DNA from: Acidobacteriota bacterium
Lineage (GTDB): Bacteria > Acidobacteriota > Blastocatellia > RBC074
Direction of reading: 5' to 3'
Assembly (NCBI GenBank): GCA_013140935.1
Contig: JABFSD010000699.1
Coordinates: forward strand, 1 to 5,953
DNA: 5,953 bases
Part shown: one piece after another, positions 1 through 5,893 of the stretch
How positions within the stretch are numbered: position 1 is the first letter of the stretch
Layout: every line of letters starts with the position of its first letter
Program-made: the position numbers and the translations under genes
Notes under the pieces: model-generated
Databases searched by the model: none
What the model was told of the DNA's origin: nothing
Seen by the model: the letters and a program-made list of their open reading frames with translations, nothing else

Positions 1-42
1 CACGTGGGCTTGCTCTTTAATGGTTTGAGTTTGTATTTGCAT
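1..42 (-). CDS. N-terminal fragment of an unidentified gene, third in the leftward operon
   Basis: Only the first 14 codons are inside the window (MQIQTQTIKEQAHV), and they are too few to identify a family. The start is supported by a good Shine-Dalgarno sequence (GAGG on the minus strand, plus-strand positions 48-51) lying 5 nt before the ATG at 42-40. The reading frame stays open to the window edge. The start lies only 15 nt beyond the stop codon of the phosphohexomutase gene on the same strand, so co-transcription is likely. By position it may belong to the same sugar-nucleotide or polysaccharide pathway, but nothing in the visible residues shows this. The first residues are polar and rich in Gln and Thr, with no start of a signal peptide. 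Confidence 0.6.
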   Translation of the reverse strand, partial: MQIQTQTIKEQAHV

Positions 43-47
43 ATTGA

Positions 48-51
48 CCTC
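48..51 (-). promoter_or_regulatory. Ribosome binding site of the partial leftward gene
   Basis: The minus strand reads TGAGGTCAATATG. GAGG sits 5 nt before the ATG. It is the main evidence that a new gene begins here, and it lies in the 15-nt gap after the mutase stop codon. Confidence 0.6.
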
Positions 52-57
52 AGTGAA

Positions 58-1482
58 TTAGTGAACTTCGCGCGCCAGCTTTTCGCCTTCGTCCATCAAG
101 GTTTTCATTTTAGCAGTTGAAGTGGCTTCGCAATAAACGCGCAACAGCGGTTCAGTGCCCGATTGGCGGAAGAGAATCCAACTGTCGTCGCCGAAGATCA
201 GCTTAGTTCCGTCAAGCGTAGCCACGTTCACCACTTTTTCACCCGCAAATGTCGCAGGCGTTTCGTTGCGCATCTTCGCCACTAATTTCTGCCCGCTCGT
301 AATCGGTACGTGCAGATCGCGGCGCTCGAAATGAAACTCGCCGAACTCTTTCCAAATATCCTTCACGATTTCTGAAGGCGGCTTGCCGAAGGTCAGCACG
401 GCTTCCAACAAGAAGAGAGAATTGAATACGCCGTCGCGTTCGGGGATGTGGCCTTGCACGCCGATGCCGCCCGATTCTTCGCCCCCGACGAGAAACTCGT
501 TGGCGGGGTCGAGCATGATTTCGCCGACGTGTTTGAATCCGATCGGCGTCTCAAACAACCGGAAGCCGAAACTTTCGGCGATGCGTTTGACGATGACCGA
601 TTGCGAAAAAGTTCTGACGACCGAACCCTTTTGGCCTTTATGCCGCGCGAGGTGCAACAACATCATCATCAAAATCTGATGCGTATTGATGTAATCGCCT
701 TTTTCATTCATTGCGCCTACGCGGTCGGCGTCGCCGTCGGTGACGAGCGCCATCAATGCGCCGCGTTCCTTGATCGTGCGCGAAGTCAGGTCGAGGCTCC
801 ACGGCATGGGTTCGGGCAAGACGCCGCCGAACATGGGGTCGCGTTCGCCACGAATCGTTTCTACTTTCAGCTTGCCTCCACTCAACAGGTTTTCTACCCA
901 GCGTCCGCCTGAGCCGTGCATCGGATCAACAATCACCAAACCTTCGGCTTTCTTCAGCGCAGCGATGTCAATCACCTTTTCGAGATGTGCGCGATATTCA
1001 CCGGTCACACTGATGGTTCGTGCGAGACCTTGTTGTTCGGCTTCGGCAAACGCCAGTCGTTGCGGGGCGTTCGCGCCGATGAGTTTTTCGATTTCGTTGG
1101 TGATTGCGGGCGGAGCTGATCCGCCAAACGGCGCTTTGAATTTGTAGCCGTTGAAATCAGGCGGATTGTGCGAAGCCGTAATGACGATGCCGCCGTCGAG
1201 TGAGCGTCGCAAGACTTCAAACGAGACGACGGGCGTGGGTACGTCGGTGTCGAAGACATCTACCAAAATGCCATTGGCCGCGAAGACTTCCGCCGTGCGT
1301 TGCGCGAAATGCTCTGACGCAAAGCGCCGGTCATAGCCGACCAACATTGCTGGCTTGCCGTTCGTGTTCTGGCCTTTGATGTAATCGGCTACGGCTTGCG
1401 AGACGATTTCTACGTTTGCAAAGGTGTAATCTTCGGCAATGCGCGCGCGCCAGCCGTCGGTTCCGAATTTGATGATTGCCAT
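58..1482 (-). CDS. Phosphoglucomutase/phosphomannomutase family protein
   Basis: This 474-residue protein is a cytoplasmic alpha-D-phosphohexomutase, which interconverts hexose-6-phosphate and hexose-1-phosphate through a phosphoserine intermediate. All four family landmarks are present and in order: the N-terminal FGTDGWR (residues 6-12), the catalytic loop TASHNP with the phosphoserine at Ser104, the metal-binding loop DGDADR (249-254), and the sugar-binding GEESGG (334-339). The C-terminal phosphate-binding RQSGTEP follows at 439-445. Length is normal for the family, so it looks intact. The start is fixed by the conserved FGTDGWR six residues in. The GEESGG loop resembles glucose-handling mutases more than the GEQSGH of phosphoglucosamine mutases, but glucose versus mannose preference cannot be settled. 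It lies 87 nt downstream of the nucleotidyltransferase gene on the same strand, and so probably supplies its sugar-1-phosphate. Oddly, no Shine-Dalgarno sequence precedes the ATG. Confidence 0.95.
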   Translation of the reverse strand: MAIIKFGTDGWRARIAEDYTFANVEIVSQAVADYIKGQNTNGKPAMLVGYDRRFASEHFAQRTAEVFAANGILVDVFDTDVPTPVVSFEVLRRSLDGGIVITASHNPPDFNGYKFKAPFGGSAPPAITNEIEKLIGANAPQRLAFAEAEQQGLARTISVTGEYRAHLEKVIDIAALKKAEGLVIVDPMHGSGGRWVENLLSGGKLKVETIRGERDPMFGGVLPEPMPWSLDLTSRTIKERGALMALVTDGDADRVGAMNEKGDYINTHQILMMMLLHLARHKGQKGSVVRTFSQSVIVKRIAESFGFRLFETPIGFKHVGEIMLDPANEFLVGGEESGGIGVQGHIPERDGVFNSLFLLEAVLTFGKPPSEIVKDIWKEFGEFHFERRDLHVPITSGQKLVAKMRNETPATFAGEKVVNVATLDGTKLIFGDDSWILFRQSGTEPLLRVYCEATSTAKMKTLMDEGEKLAREVH

Positions 1483-1490
1483 AATTGTTT

Positions 1491-1574
1491 AGGAGTCAGG
1501 AGTCAGAATTCAGGAGTCAGAATCGCGGTCGCAATCAACATTCTGACTCCTGAATTCTGACTCCTGAATTCAGC
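1491..1574. repeat. Heptamer tandem repeats forming a 28-bp perfect inverted repeat
   Basis: On the plus strand the left side reads as successive 7-mers: AGGAGTC, AGGAGTC, AGAATTC, AGGAGTC, AGAATCG (1491-1525). The right side reads ATTCTGA, CTCCTGA, ATTCTGA, CTCCTGA, ATTCAGC (1540-1574). Positions 1496-1523 and 1540-1567 are exact reverse complements (28 bp) around a 16-nt loop (1524-1539). The element fills most of the 87-bp spacer between the nucleotidyltransferase stop codon and the mutase start, and touches the stop codon itself (1570-1572). It resembles the short tandemly repeated heptamer families known from cyanobacteria and some other bacteria. It is probably a dispersed repeat rather than a gene. 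In RNA it would form a very stable hairpin, but it has no U-tract, so a simple intrinsic terminator is not supported. Confidence 0.93.
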
Positions 1575-2613
1575 CGCTTGAATAATCAGTGATATTCGAT
1601 TTATCGCCCAGCACGGCGGTGTCGAGCGTGACGCCTTTGCCGATGAGGGCGCTTTTGCCAATGAAACTATTTTTGAGTTGCGCTTGTGCGCCGATGCGCG
1701 TACCCGACCAGACGATGCAATTTTCGAGACGCGCTTTTTCTTCGATGACGCAGTTAGCGCCGATGACGGAGTTGATGATCTCGACGCCGTTTTTAAGCGC
1801 CACCGAAGGATCGAGCAATGAAGCCTTATCAATGCGCGGCGCTTCGCCTTCGCCTGACCACGAGGGAAGTGTGGGGCGTTCGAGAGAAATCTTTTTGACT
1901 TTACCGGCAAGCAAGTCCTGATGGGCTTGCCAGTAACGTCGCGGCGTACCGAGATCGAGCCAATAGCCGTCCCACGGCAAGGCGTAAACCGGTTCGCCTG
2001 CGGCAATCAGGGCAGGGAAGAGTTGCGATTCGAATTCGTAGCGCGTGCCGGCAGGAATGCGTTCGGCGATGCGCGGTTCGATGACGTAAATGCCGGCGTT
2101 GATCTGGTTGCCGAATTCAGGCTTGAGTTGTTCGGGGCGTGGCTTCTCGATGAACTGCGTGACGCGATGATCTTCGTCGGCGACGACCAGGCCATATTGG
2201 CTGGGGTTGGCGACGGGATACGTGAGGATCGTGACGGCGGCCTGCAATTCGCGGTGTGCGATCAACAGGCTGGCGATGCTGGCGTTCGTCAGAATGTCGC
2301 CGTTGAGTACGACGGTTTGCTTGGCGCGTTCACTAATGAGTTGTTTGAACGCACCGGCGGTACCGAGCGGTTGCGCTTCTTGTGCGTAACGCAAGTTCAC
2401 GCCGTGATGGGCGGCGTTGCCGAAGTGGTCTTCGATTTTGCCGGGCGGAAAATTCACCGAGAGCGTGAGGTCGGTGACGTTCGCGCGTTTCAATAATTCG
2501 AGTTGATAAAAAAGGAACGGACGATTCGCAATGGGGATAAGCGGTTTGGGGGTGTGGATAGTCAGCGGACGCAAGCCTTGCGCTTTGCCGCCCGCGAGGA
2601 TCAATGCCTGCAT
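1570..2613 (-). CDS. Sugar-1-phosphate nucleotidyltransferase with C-terminal beta-helix
   Basis: The 347-residue protein belongs to the NDP-sugar pyrophosphorylase family (mannose-1-phosphate guanylyltransferase-like). It joins an NTP and a sugar-1-phosphate to give a nucleotide sugar and pyrophosphate in the cytoplasm. Visible landmarks are LILAGG (4-9), TPKPLIPIANRPF with Lys23, PLGTAGAF (82-89), the metal-binding NGD (104-106), FIEKP (154-158), NAGIYV (172-177) and DLGTP (220-224). From about residue 265 there are hexapeptide-like repeats (SVIGANCVI, RIGAQAQL, ALIGKGVTL) typical of a left-handed beta-helix. The ATG at 2613 is preferred because it places LILAGG at the extreme N-terminus. 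A GTG 60 nt upstream lies inside the predicted promoter. A possible Shine-Dalgarno (AGGGAG, 2627-2632) is 13 nt from the ATG, which is long. The signature normally reading GGxGTRLRPLT is GGKAQGLRPLT here, losing the usual Arg. The exact nucleotide and sugar cannot be read from sequence. Confidence 0.92.
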   Translation of the reverse strand: MQALILAGGKAQGLRPLTIHTPKPLIPIANRPFLFYQLELLKRANVTDLTLSVNFPPGKIEDHFGNAAHHGVNLRYAQEAQPLGTAGAFKQLISERAKQTVVLNGDILTNASIASLLIAHRELQAAVTILTYPVANPSQYGLVVADEDHRVTQFIEKPRPEQLKPEFGNQINAGIYVIEPRIAERIPAGTRYEFESQLFPALIAAGEPVYALPWDGYWLDLGTPRRYWQAHQDLLAGKVKKISLERPTLPSWSGEGEAPRIDKASLLDPSVALKNGVEIINSVIGANCVIEEKARLENCIVWSGTRIGAQAQLKNSFIGKSALIGKGVTLDTAVLGDKSNITDYSSG

Positions 2614-2663
2614 TAGGGTGTACAGACTCCCTTCAGTGAAATACCAGCCGTAAGAAGGCGCGG

Positions 2664-2692
2664 AGTGTAGCACCGCGACTTTCGGTTGCCAA
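2664..2692 (-). promoter_or_regulatory. Predicted sigma70-like promoter of the leftward sugar-nucleotide operon
   Basis: On the minus strand a TTGGCA -35 box (plus positions 2687-2692) is followed by a 17-nt spacer and a TACACT -10 box (2664-2669). The predicted transcription start is near 2657, about 44 nt before the ATG at 2613. Its -35 box overlaps that of the opposed promoter. The call comes from sequence match only, and acidobacterial promoter preferences may differ from the E. coli consensus. Confidence 0.55.
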
Positions 2693-2713
2693 TACGTTGT
2701 TGACCGCTATAAT
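2686..2713 (+). promoter_or_regulatory. Predicted sigma70-like promoter of the SBBP-repeat protein gene
   Basis: TTGCCA (2686-2691), a 16-nt spacer and a perfect TATAAT (2708-2713) point rightward. Transcription would start near 2720, giving a leader of about 154 nt before the ATG at 2874. The -35 box shares five bases with the -35 of the leftward promoter, because TTGCCAA reads as TTGGCAA on the other strand. Confidence 0.6.
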
Positions 2714-2796
2714 CGGCGCGCGTCGGCAGTTCATTTCCCAGTTTGAATTGACGCGATCTGAACGGAGCCCAAACCTTTTTCCCCAGATAACCGCCG

Positions 2797-2852
2797 CGAT
2801 TTTTCTTTCTGCATCCCTTAGCGTTTTTTCTTTTCTGGCGGCATCCCCGTAG
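2797..2852 (+). repeat. Imperfect tandem duplication in the leader
   Basis: Two similar blocks follow each other. The first (from 2797) is CG, a T/C run, CTG, GCATCCC and TTAG. The second (from 2822) is CG, a slightly longer T/C run, CTGGCG, GCATCCCC and GTAGC. The two GCATCCC cores start exactly 30 nt apart (2811 and 2841). The copies differ by small insertions. Replication slippage is a likely origin, and no function is evident. Confidence 0.4.
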
Positions 2853-2860
2853 CCTGCGAG

Positions 2861-2867
2861 TAAGGAG
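2861..2867 (+). promoter_or_regulatory. Strong ribosome binding site of the SBBP-repeat protein gene
   Basis: TAAGGAG lies 6 nt before the ATG at 2874. This fixes the start codon and suggests efficient translation, in contrast to the mutase gene, which lacks a site. Confidence 0.8.
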
Positions 2868-2873
2868 TAGTTT

Positions 2874-5726
2874 ATGCGTATTCCATTAGTGGTATCTGGC
2901 TTACGTTTCATCGCGGGGTTGGTTGTGTGTGTGGTGGCGGTGTTCTCAACGAATGAATGGCATCGCCTGCTGCCTGCCCCACCCGCTTCTGCCGTGTTAG
3001 CGCAAACGCCTCTTGGTTTTGAAGCCAATCGAGGGCAAGCCGCTTCGTCTTATCAATTCATTGCTCGACAACCCGGATTCTCGTTGGGACTGGCGATCAA
3101 CGCGGTCACGGTGACAGCGAATGATTTGTCGCATCCGCTGAAGTTGCGTTTCATCGGTGCGCGCGCTGACGTGGCTTTGCAAGCGAATGAGGCGCTCTCA
3201 GGGCCAAGCCATTATCTGATCGGCAACGACGCGGCGCAGTGGCAAACGAATGTTGCTCGCTTTGCGCGCGTACGTTACGCGCAACTTTATTCGGGCGTGG
3301 ATGCCGTCTTTTACGGACGCGGCAAACAACTGGAATACGATTGGGTAATCGCGCCACACGCCGATGCGCAACAAATTCGCTTCACGTTTGCGGGAGCCGA
3401 GGCCGTGCGGCTCGATGAGAGCGGTGCGCTGATGATCGAACAGGGCAAGGCGCGTTTGCGCCAACACGCGCCGGTGGCTTTTCAAGAGACGGCGCACGGG
3501 CGGCGTTCGGTGACGGCGCGTTATGTGATCGGCGCTGATAACGTCATCGGCTTTGCGTTGGGCGAATACGATGCGACGCTGCCGCTGGTGATTGATCCGG
3601 TGCTCAGTTACGCCACTTATTTCGGCGGCAGCGGCGTAGATGCGATCTTGGCGCTGACGACTGATGCGGCGGGGAATATCTATGTTGCGGGGCAAACGAC
3701 TTCGCTCAACTTGCCTTTGCGTACGCCGTATGAAGACACCTTCGGAGGCGGCACGGATGCTTTCGTAACGAAGCTTGATCCGACCGGGGCGCGGATAATT
3801 TTTTCGACCTACCTCGGCGGACGCGGCACGCTCGACCGCGTGTGGGACCTGGCCGTAGACAAATCAAGCAACATCTATCTGACGGGCGAAACCAATTCGC
3901 TCGCGTTTCCGACGACGCCGAATGCGGCGCAAGGCGTGCGCGGCAATGGCGATGCCTTCGTGACCAAGCTGAACGCGCAGGGTACGGCGTTGGTCTATTC
4001 GACTTATCTGGGCGGCAATCAGGCCGATGAGGCTTATGGGTTGGCGCTTGACGAAGATAACGCCGTGTATGTGACGGGGCGGACGGAATCGCCGAACTTT
4101 CCGTCTATCAACCCGGTGCAAGCGACGTTGCGCGGCGAACGCGACGTGTTCGTTACCAAATTGAGTTCAGTGGGTGCGTTCGTTTTTTCAACCTATCTCG
4201 GCGGCGCCGGTGAAATTGATGAAGAGATCGGATTCGGCATTGCGGTGGATGCGCTGCATCAGGTTTACGTCACCGGCGCGACCACGACGGTCAACTTCCC
4301 GACTGTGAATGCGTGGCAACCGCGCTGGAACGGCGAGTCAGACGCGTTTTTATTAAAGCTCGACCCTGACGCTTCACGGCTGTTGTTTTCGACTTATCTG
4401 GGCGGCACCGAAGCGGATGCCGGCCGCGCCGTAGTCGTAGATGCTTTCGGCAATCCTTGTCTCACGGGCGTGACAGCATCGTTGCATTTTCCGTTGCGCA
4501 GTGCCTGGCAGAATATTTTCGGTGGCGGTACCGATGCCTTCGTCATGAAATTTCGCGCGGCGGGCGGCTCACCTATTTTTTCTACACGGTTGGGAGGTCG
4601 GGGCGATGAAAACACTGGATCGCCGAATGAATTCACCATTCCCGTGGGCGACATTGCGGTGGACAGCCTCGGCGCGCTGTATGTCACCGGAAAAACCGTT
4701 TCGGAAAACTTTCCGGTTGAGCGAGCCGTGCAGGAAACCCGGCGCGGCGATAACGATGCGTTCATCACCAAGTTCACTCCAGGCGGCAATGCGTTGGCTT
4801 ATTCCACTTATTTCGGCACGAGCTTCGTGGGTAATAACGGATACGACGAACGCGGGCACGACATTGCCGTTGACAGTCAGGGCAATGCTTACGTCGCTGG
4901 GCAAATGCTCGGCAATGATTTGTTTACGATGCTGCCGTTGCAAAGCCGCACGAATGGCGGCGCTTCCGAAGGTTTCATCGCCAGGATAAGCGCGCCGGAT
5001 TTAGCCACGTTTGCGCCGGTTTCCGCCGCCAGTTATATCGGCGCGTCGCTGGCACCCGATTCCATCGTCAGCTTGTTTGGCGTGGGGCTTGCGCCGAACG
5101 TGGACAGCGGTCGTTCGGTACCGTTGCCTACGACTTTGCAAGGGGTGACGGTGAATGTGACCGATTCGGCCAACGTCACGCGAGCGGCTCCGCTATTTTT
5201 CGTTTCGCCGGGGCAGATCAATTTGTTGATTCCCGCGAATACGGCGACGGGCGCGGCGACCTTGACCTTGACCAATTCGCCGAATGCACCGGTGACGGCT
5301 TCAGTGTTGATTCAAGCCACTGCGCCCGCGCTTTTCACGGCGAACGGCGACGGCACGGGCGTACCCGCCGCACTGGCCCTGCGCGTCAAAGCCGACGGCA
5401 CGCTCAGTTATGAATCCGTCGCTTATTTCGATGAATTTCAGCAACGAATTTTTCCCTTGCCACTCGATCTCGGTGCCGAAAACGAACAGGTCTATTTAAT
5501 TCTGTTTGGTTCGGGCATGCGCAATCGTTCGTCTCTCTCCGCCACGTCTATGCGCATCGGTGGAATGGCAGCCACGCCGCTTTATCTGGGAGCGCAAGGC
5601 GGTTATGTGGGACTCGATCAAGTCAACGTTTTAGTGCCGCGCGCGCTGGCTGGACGCGGCAACGTCAAAATCGAAACCGTCGTGGACGGACAACTTGCCA
5701 ACGCTTTGACCTTGAATATTCGCTGA
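2874..5726 (+). CDS. Secreted seven-repeat SBBP beta-propeller protein with Solibacter-type C-terminal domain
   Basis: This 950-residue exported protein has no known molecular function. Residues 1-43 form a signal peptide: basic Arg at 2 and 11, a hydrophobic core at about 4-24, and a likely signal peptidase I site after VLA43. Residues 45-242 match the N-terminal domain that usually precedes SBBP repeats (DUF7948 type, named from memory), with FEANRGQ (49-55), HYLIGN (113-118), QLEYDWVIAPHAD (152-164) and PLVIDPVL (237-244). Seven SBBP repeats follow (246 to about 706), each opening with a (Y/F)STYLGG-like strand and containing a DAFVTK-like strand. Residues 713-950 resemble the TIGR03437-type C-terminal domain (ASYIGASLAPDSIVSLFG, PGQINLLIP, a final beta-rich segment). 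There is no LPxTG or PEP-CTERM anchor. The only cysteine of the mature protein is Cys529. A cell-surface or matrix role is inferred, not shown. The gene reads away from the sugar-nucleotide operon. Confidence 0.93.
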   Translation: MRIPLVVSGLRFIAGLVVCVVAVFSTNEWHRLLPAPPASAVLAQTPLGFEANRGQAASSYQFIARQPGFSLGLAINAVTVTANDLSHPLKLRFIGARADVALQANEALSGPSHYLIGNDAAQWQTNVARFARVRYAQLYSGVDAVFYGRGKQLEYDWVIAPHADAQQIRFTFAGAEAVRLDESGALMIEQGKARLRQHAPVAFQETAHGRRSVTARYVIGADNVIGFALGEYDATLPLVIDPVLSYATYFGGSGVDAILALTTDAAGNIYVAGQTTSLNLPLRTPYEDTFGGGTDAFVTKLDPTGARIIFSTYLGGRGTLDRVWDLAVDKSSNIYLTGETNSLAFPTTPNAAQGVRGNGDAFVTKLNAQGTALVYSTYLGGNQADEAYGLALDEDNAVYVTGRTESPNFPSINPVQATLRGERDVFVTKLSSVGAFVFSTYLGGAGEIDEEIGFGIAVDALHQVYVTGATTTVNFPTVNAWQPRWNGESDAFLLKLDPDASRLLFSTYLGGTEADAGRAVVVDAFGNPCLTGVTASLHFPLRSAWQNIFGGGTDAFVMKFRAAGGSPIFSTRLGGRGDENTGSPNEFTIPVGDIAVDSLGALYVTGKTVSENFPVERAVQETRRGDNDAFITKFTPGGNALAYSTYFGTSFVGNNGYDERGHDIAVDSQGNAYVAGQMLGNDLFTMLPLQSRTNGGASEGFIARISAPDLATFAPVSAASYIGASLAPDSIVSLFGVGLAPNVDSGRSVPLPTTLQGVTVNVTDSANVTRAAPLFFVSPGQINLLIPANTATGAATLTLTNSPNAPVTASVLIQATAPALFTANGDGTGVPAALALRVKADGTLSYESVAYFDEFQQRIFPLPLDLGAENEQVYLILFGSGMRNRSSLSATSMRIGGMAATPLYLGAQGGYVGLDQVNVLVPRALAGRGNVKIETVVDGQLANALTLNIR
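3609..4991 (+). repeat. Seven SBBP propeller repeats within the coding sequence
   Basis: The repeats begin at protein residues 246 (YATYFGG), 310, 375, 438, 505 (all [FY]STYLGG), 569 (FSTRLGG) and 643 (YSTYFGT). Spacings are 64, 65, 63, 67, 64 and 74 residues. Each carries a D..GN.Y(V/L)(T/A)G-like strand, an FP or LP turn, and G..DAF(V/I/L)(T/L)K(L/F) at the end. The count of seven fits one closed seven-bladed propeller. Repeat 6 has about ten extra residues (near 580-590), and repeat 7 is the most divergent (FIARIS replaces the usual DAFVTKL). Confidence 0.88.
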
Positions 5727-5753
5727 ACCTGTCGAGCTTCGTCGGTGACAGGC

Positions 5754-5785
5754 ACGCGAGGCTTTGTTAGAGTCCGTCGCGTTTT
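5754..5785 (+). terminator. Weak terminator-like hairpin after the SBBP gene
   Basis: ACGCGA (5754-5759) and TCGCGT (5777-5782) can pair around a 17-nt loop, and the second arm runs into TTTT (5782-5785). A second short stem, CCTGTC/GACAGG (5728-5733 and 5747-5752), lies just upstream, right after the stop codon. Both stems are short and the T-run is only four bases, so this may be a leaky terminator or chance. I found no convincing sigma70 promoter in the rest of the 167-nt gap (5727-5893) before the dehydrogenase gene, so read-through into it remains possible. Confidence 0.3.
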
Positions 5786-5881
5786 GTGCCCAGCAGGCAA
5801 TCTTCGCTTGCGGCTTATCTCCCTCGCATCCCGCCGTGCCCTGCTGCTTATGGACTCGAGAAAAAATCACCACTCTTTTGC

Positions 5882-5885
5882 GGAG
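5882..5885 (+). promoter_or_regulatory. Ribosome binding site of the dehydrogenase gene
   Basis: GGAG lies 8 nt before the ATG at 5894. It supports this start, which also places the Rossmann motif at the very N-terminus, as the family requires. Confidence 0.65.
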
Positions 5886-5893
5886 CAATCCTT

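Larger units (their letters stand above)
2720..2873 (+). other. Long 5' leader of the SBBP-repeat protein gene
   Basis: This is the predicted untranslated leader between the rightward promoter and the ATG at 2874. Its second half is pyrimidine-rich and carries an imperfect duplication (2797-2852). I see no riboswitch I recognise, no convincing hairpin with a U-tract, and no small ORF with a good ribosome binding site. Its boundaries depend on the promoter prediction. Confidence 0.4.

Noticed and set aside
448..912. A 154-codon open frame on the plus strand opposite the mutase gene
   Set aside because: It lies wholly antisense to a well-conserved enzyme with all its motifs, has no ribosome binding site and encodes no recognisable domain. 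It is a shadow frame.
1496..1567. The heptamer palindrome as an intrinsic terminator or CRISPR repeat
   Set aside because: Neither arm is followed by a T-run, so a standard terminator is unsupported. The 7-nt tandem structure without unique spacers is unlike a CRISPR array.
1503..2006. A minus-strand frame running through the heptamer repeat and the end of the nucleotidyltransferase
   Set aside because: It overlaps the real gene in another frame, and its end is just translated repeat sequence.
1921..2496. A 191-codon open frame on the plus strand opposite the nucleotidyltransferase
   Set aside because: It is antisense to a confidently identified gene and its composition reflects the complementary codons. 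There is no independent evidence for it.
2614..2673. A 20-residue upstream extension of the nucleotidyltransferase starting at a GTG
   Set aside because: The extra residues have no family counterpart, and the GTG lies inside the predicted promoter spacer, upstream of the predicted transcription start.
2633..3028. A 131-codon minus-strand frame across the divergent control region
   Set aside because: It covers the leader and the signal-peptide region of the SBBP gene in antisense, has no recognisable motif, and would run through both promoters.
3198..3695. A 165-codon minus-strand frame opposite the SBBP gene
   Set aside because: It is antisense to a confidently identified domain and has no motif or ribosome binding site.
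5791..5846. CAGCAGG/CCTGCTG pairing in the gap before the dehydrogenase gene
   Set aside because: The 7-bp stem encloses a 42-nt loop with no further clear pairing and no T-run. It is likely chance.
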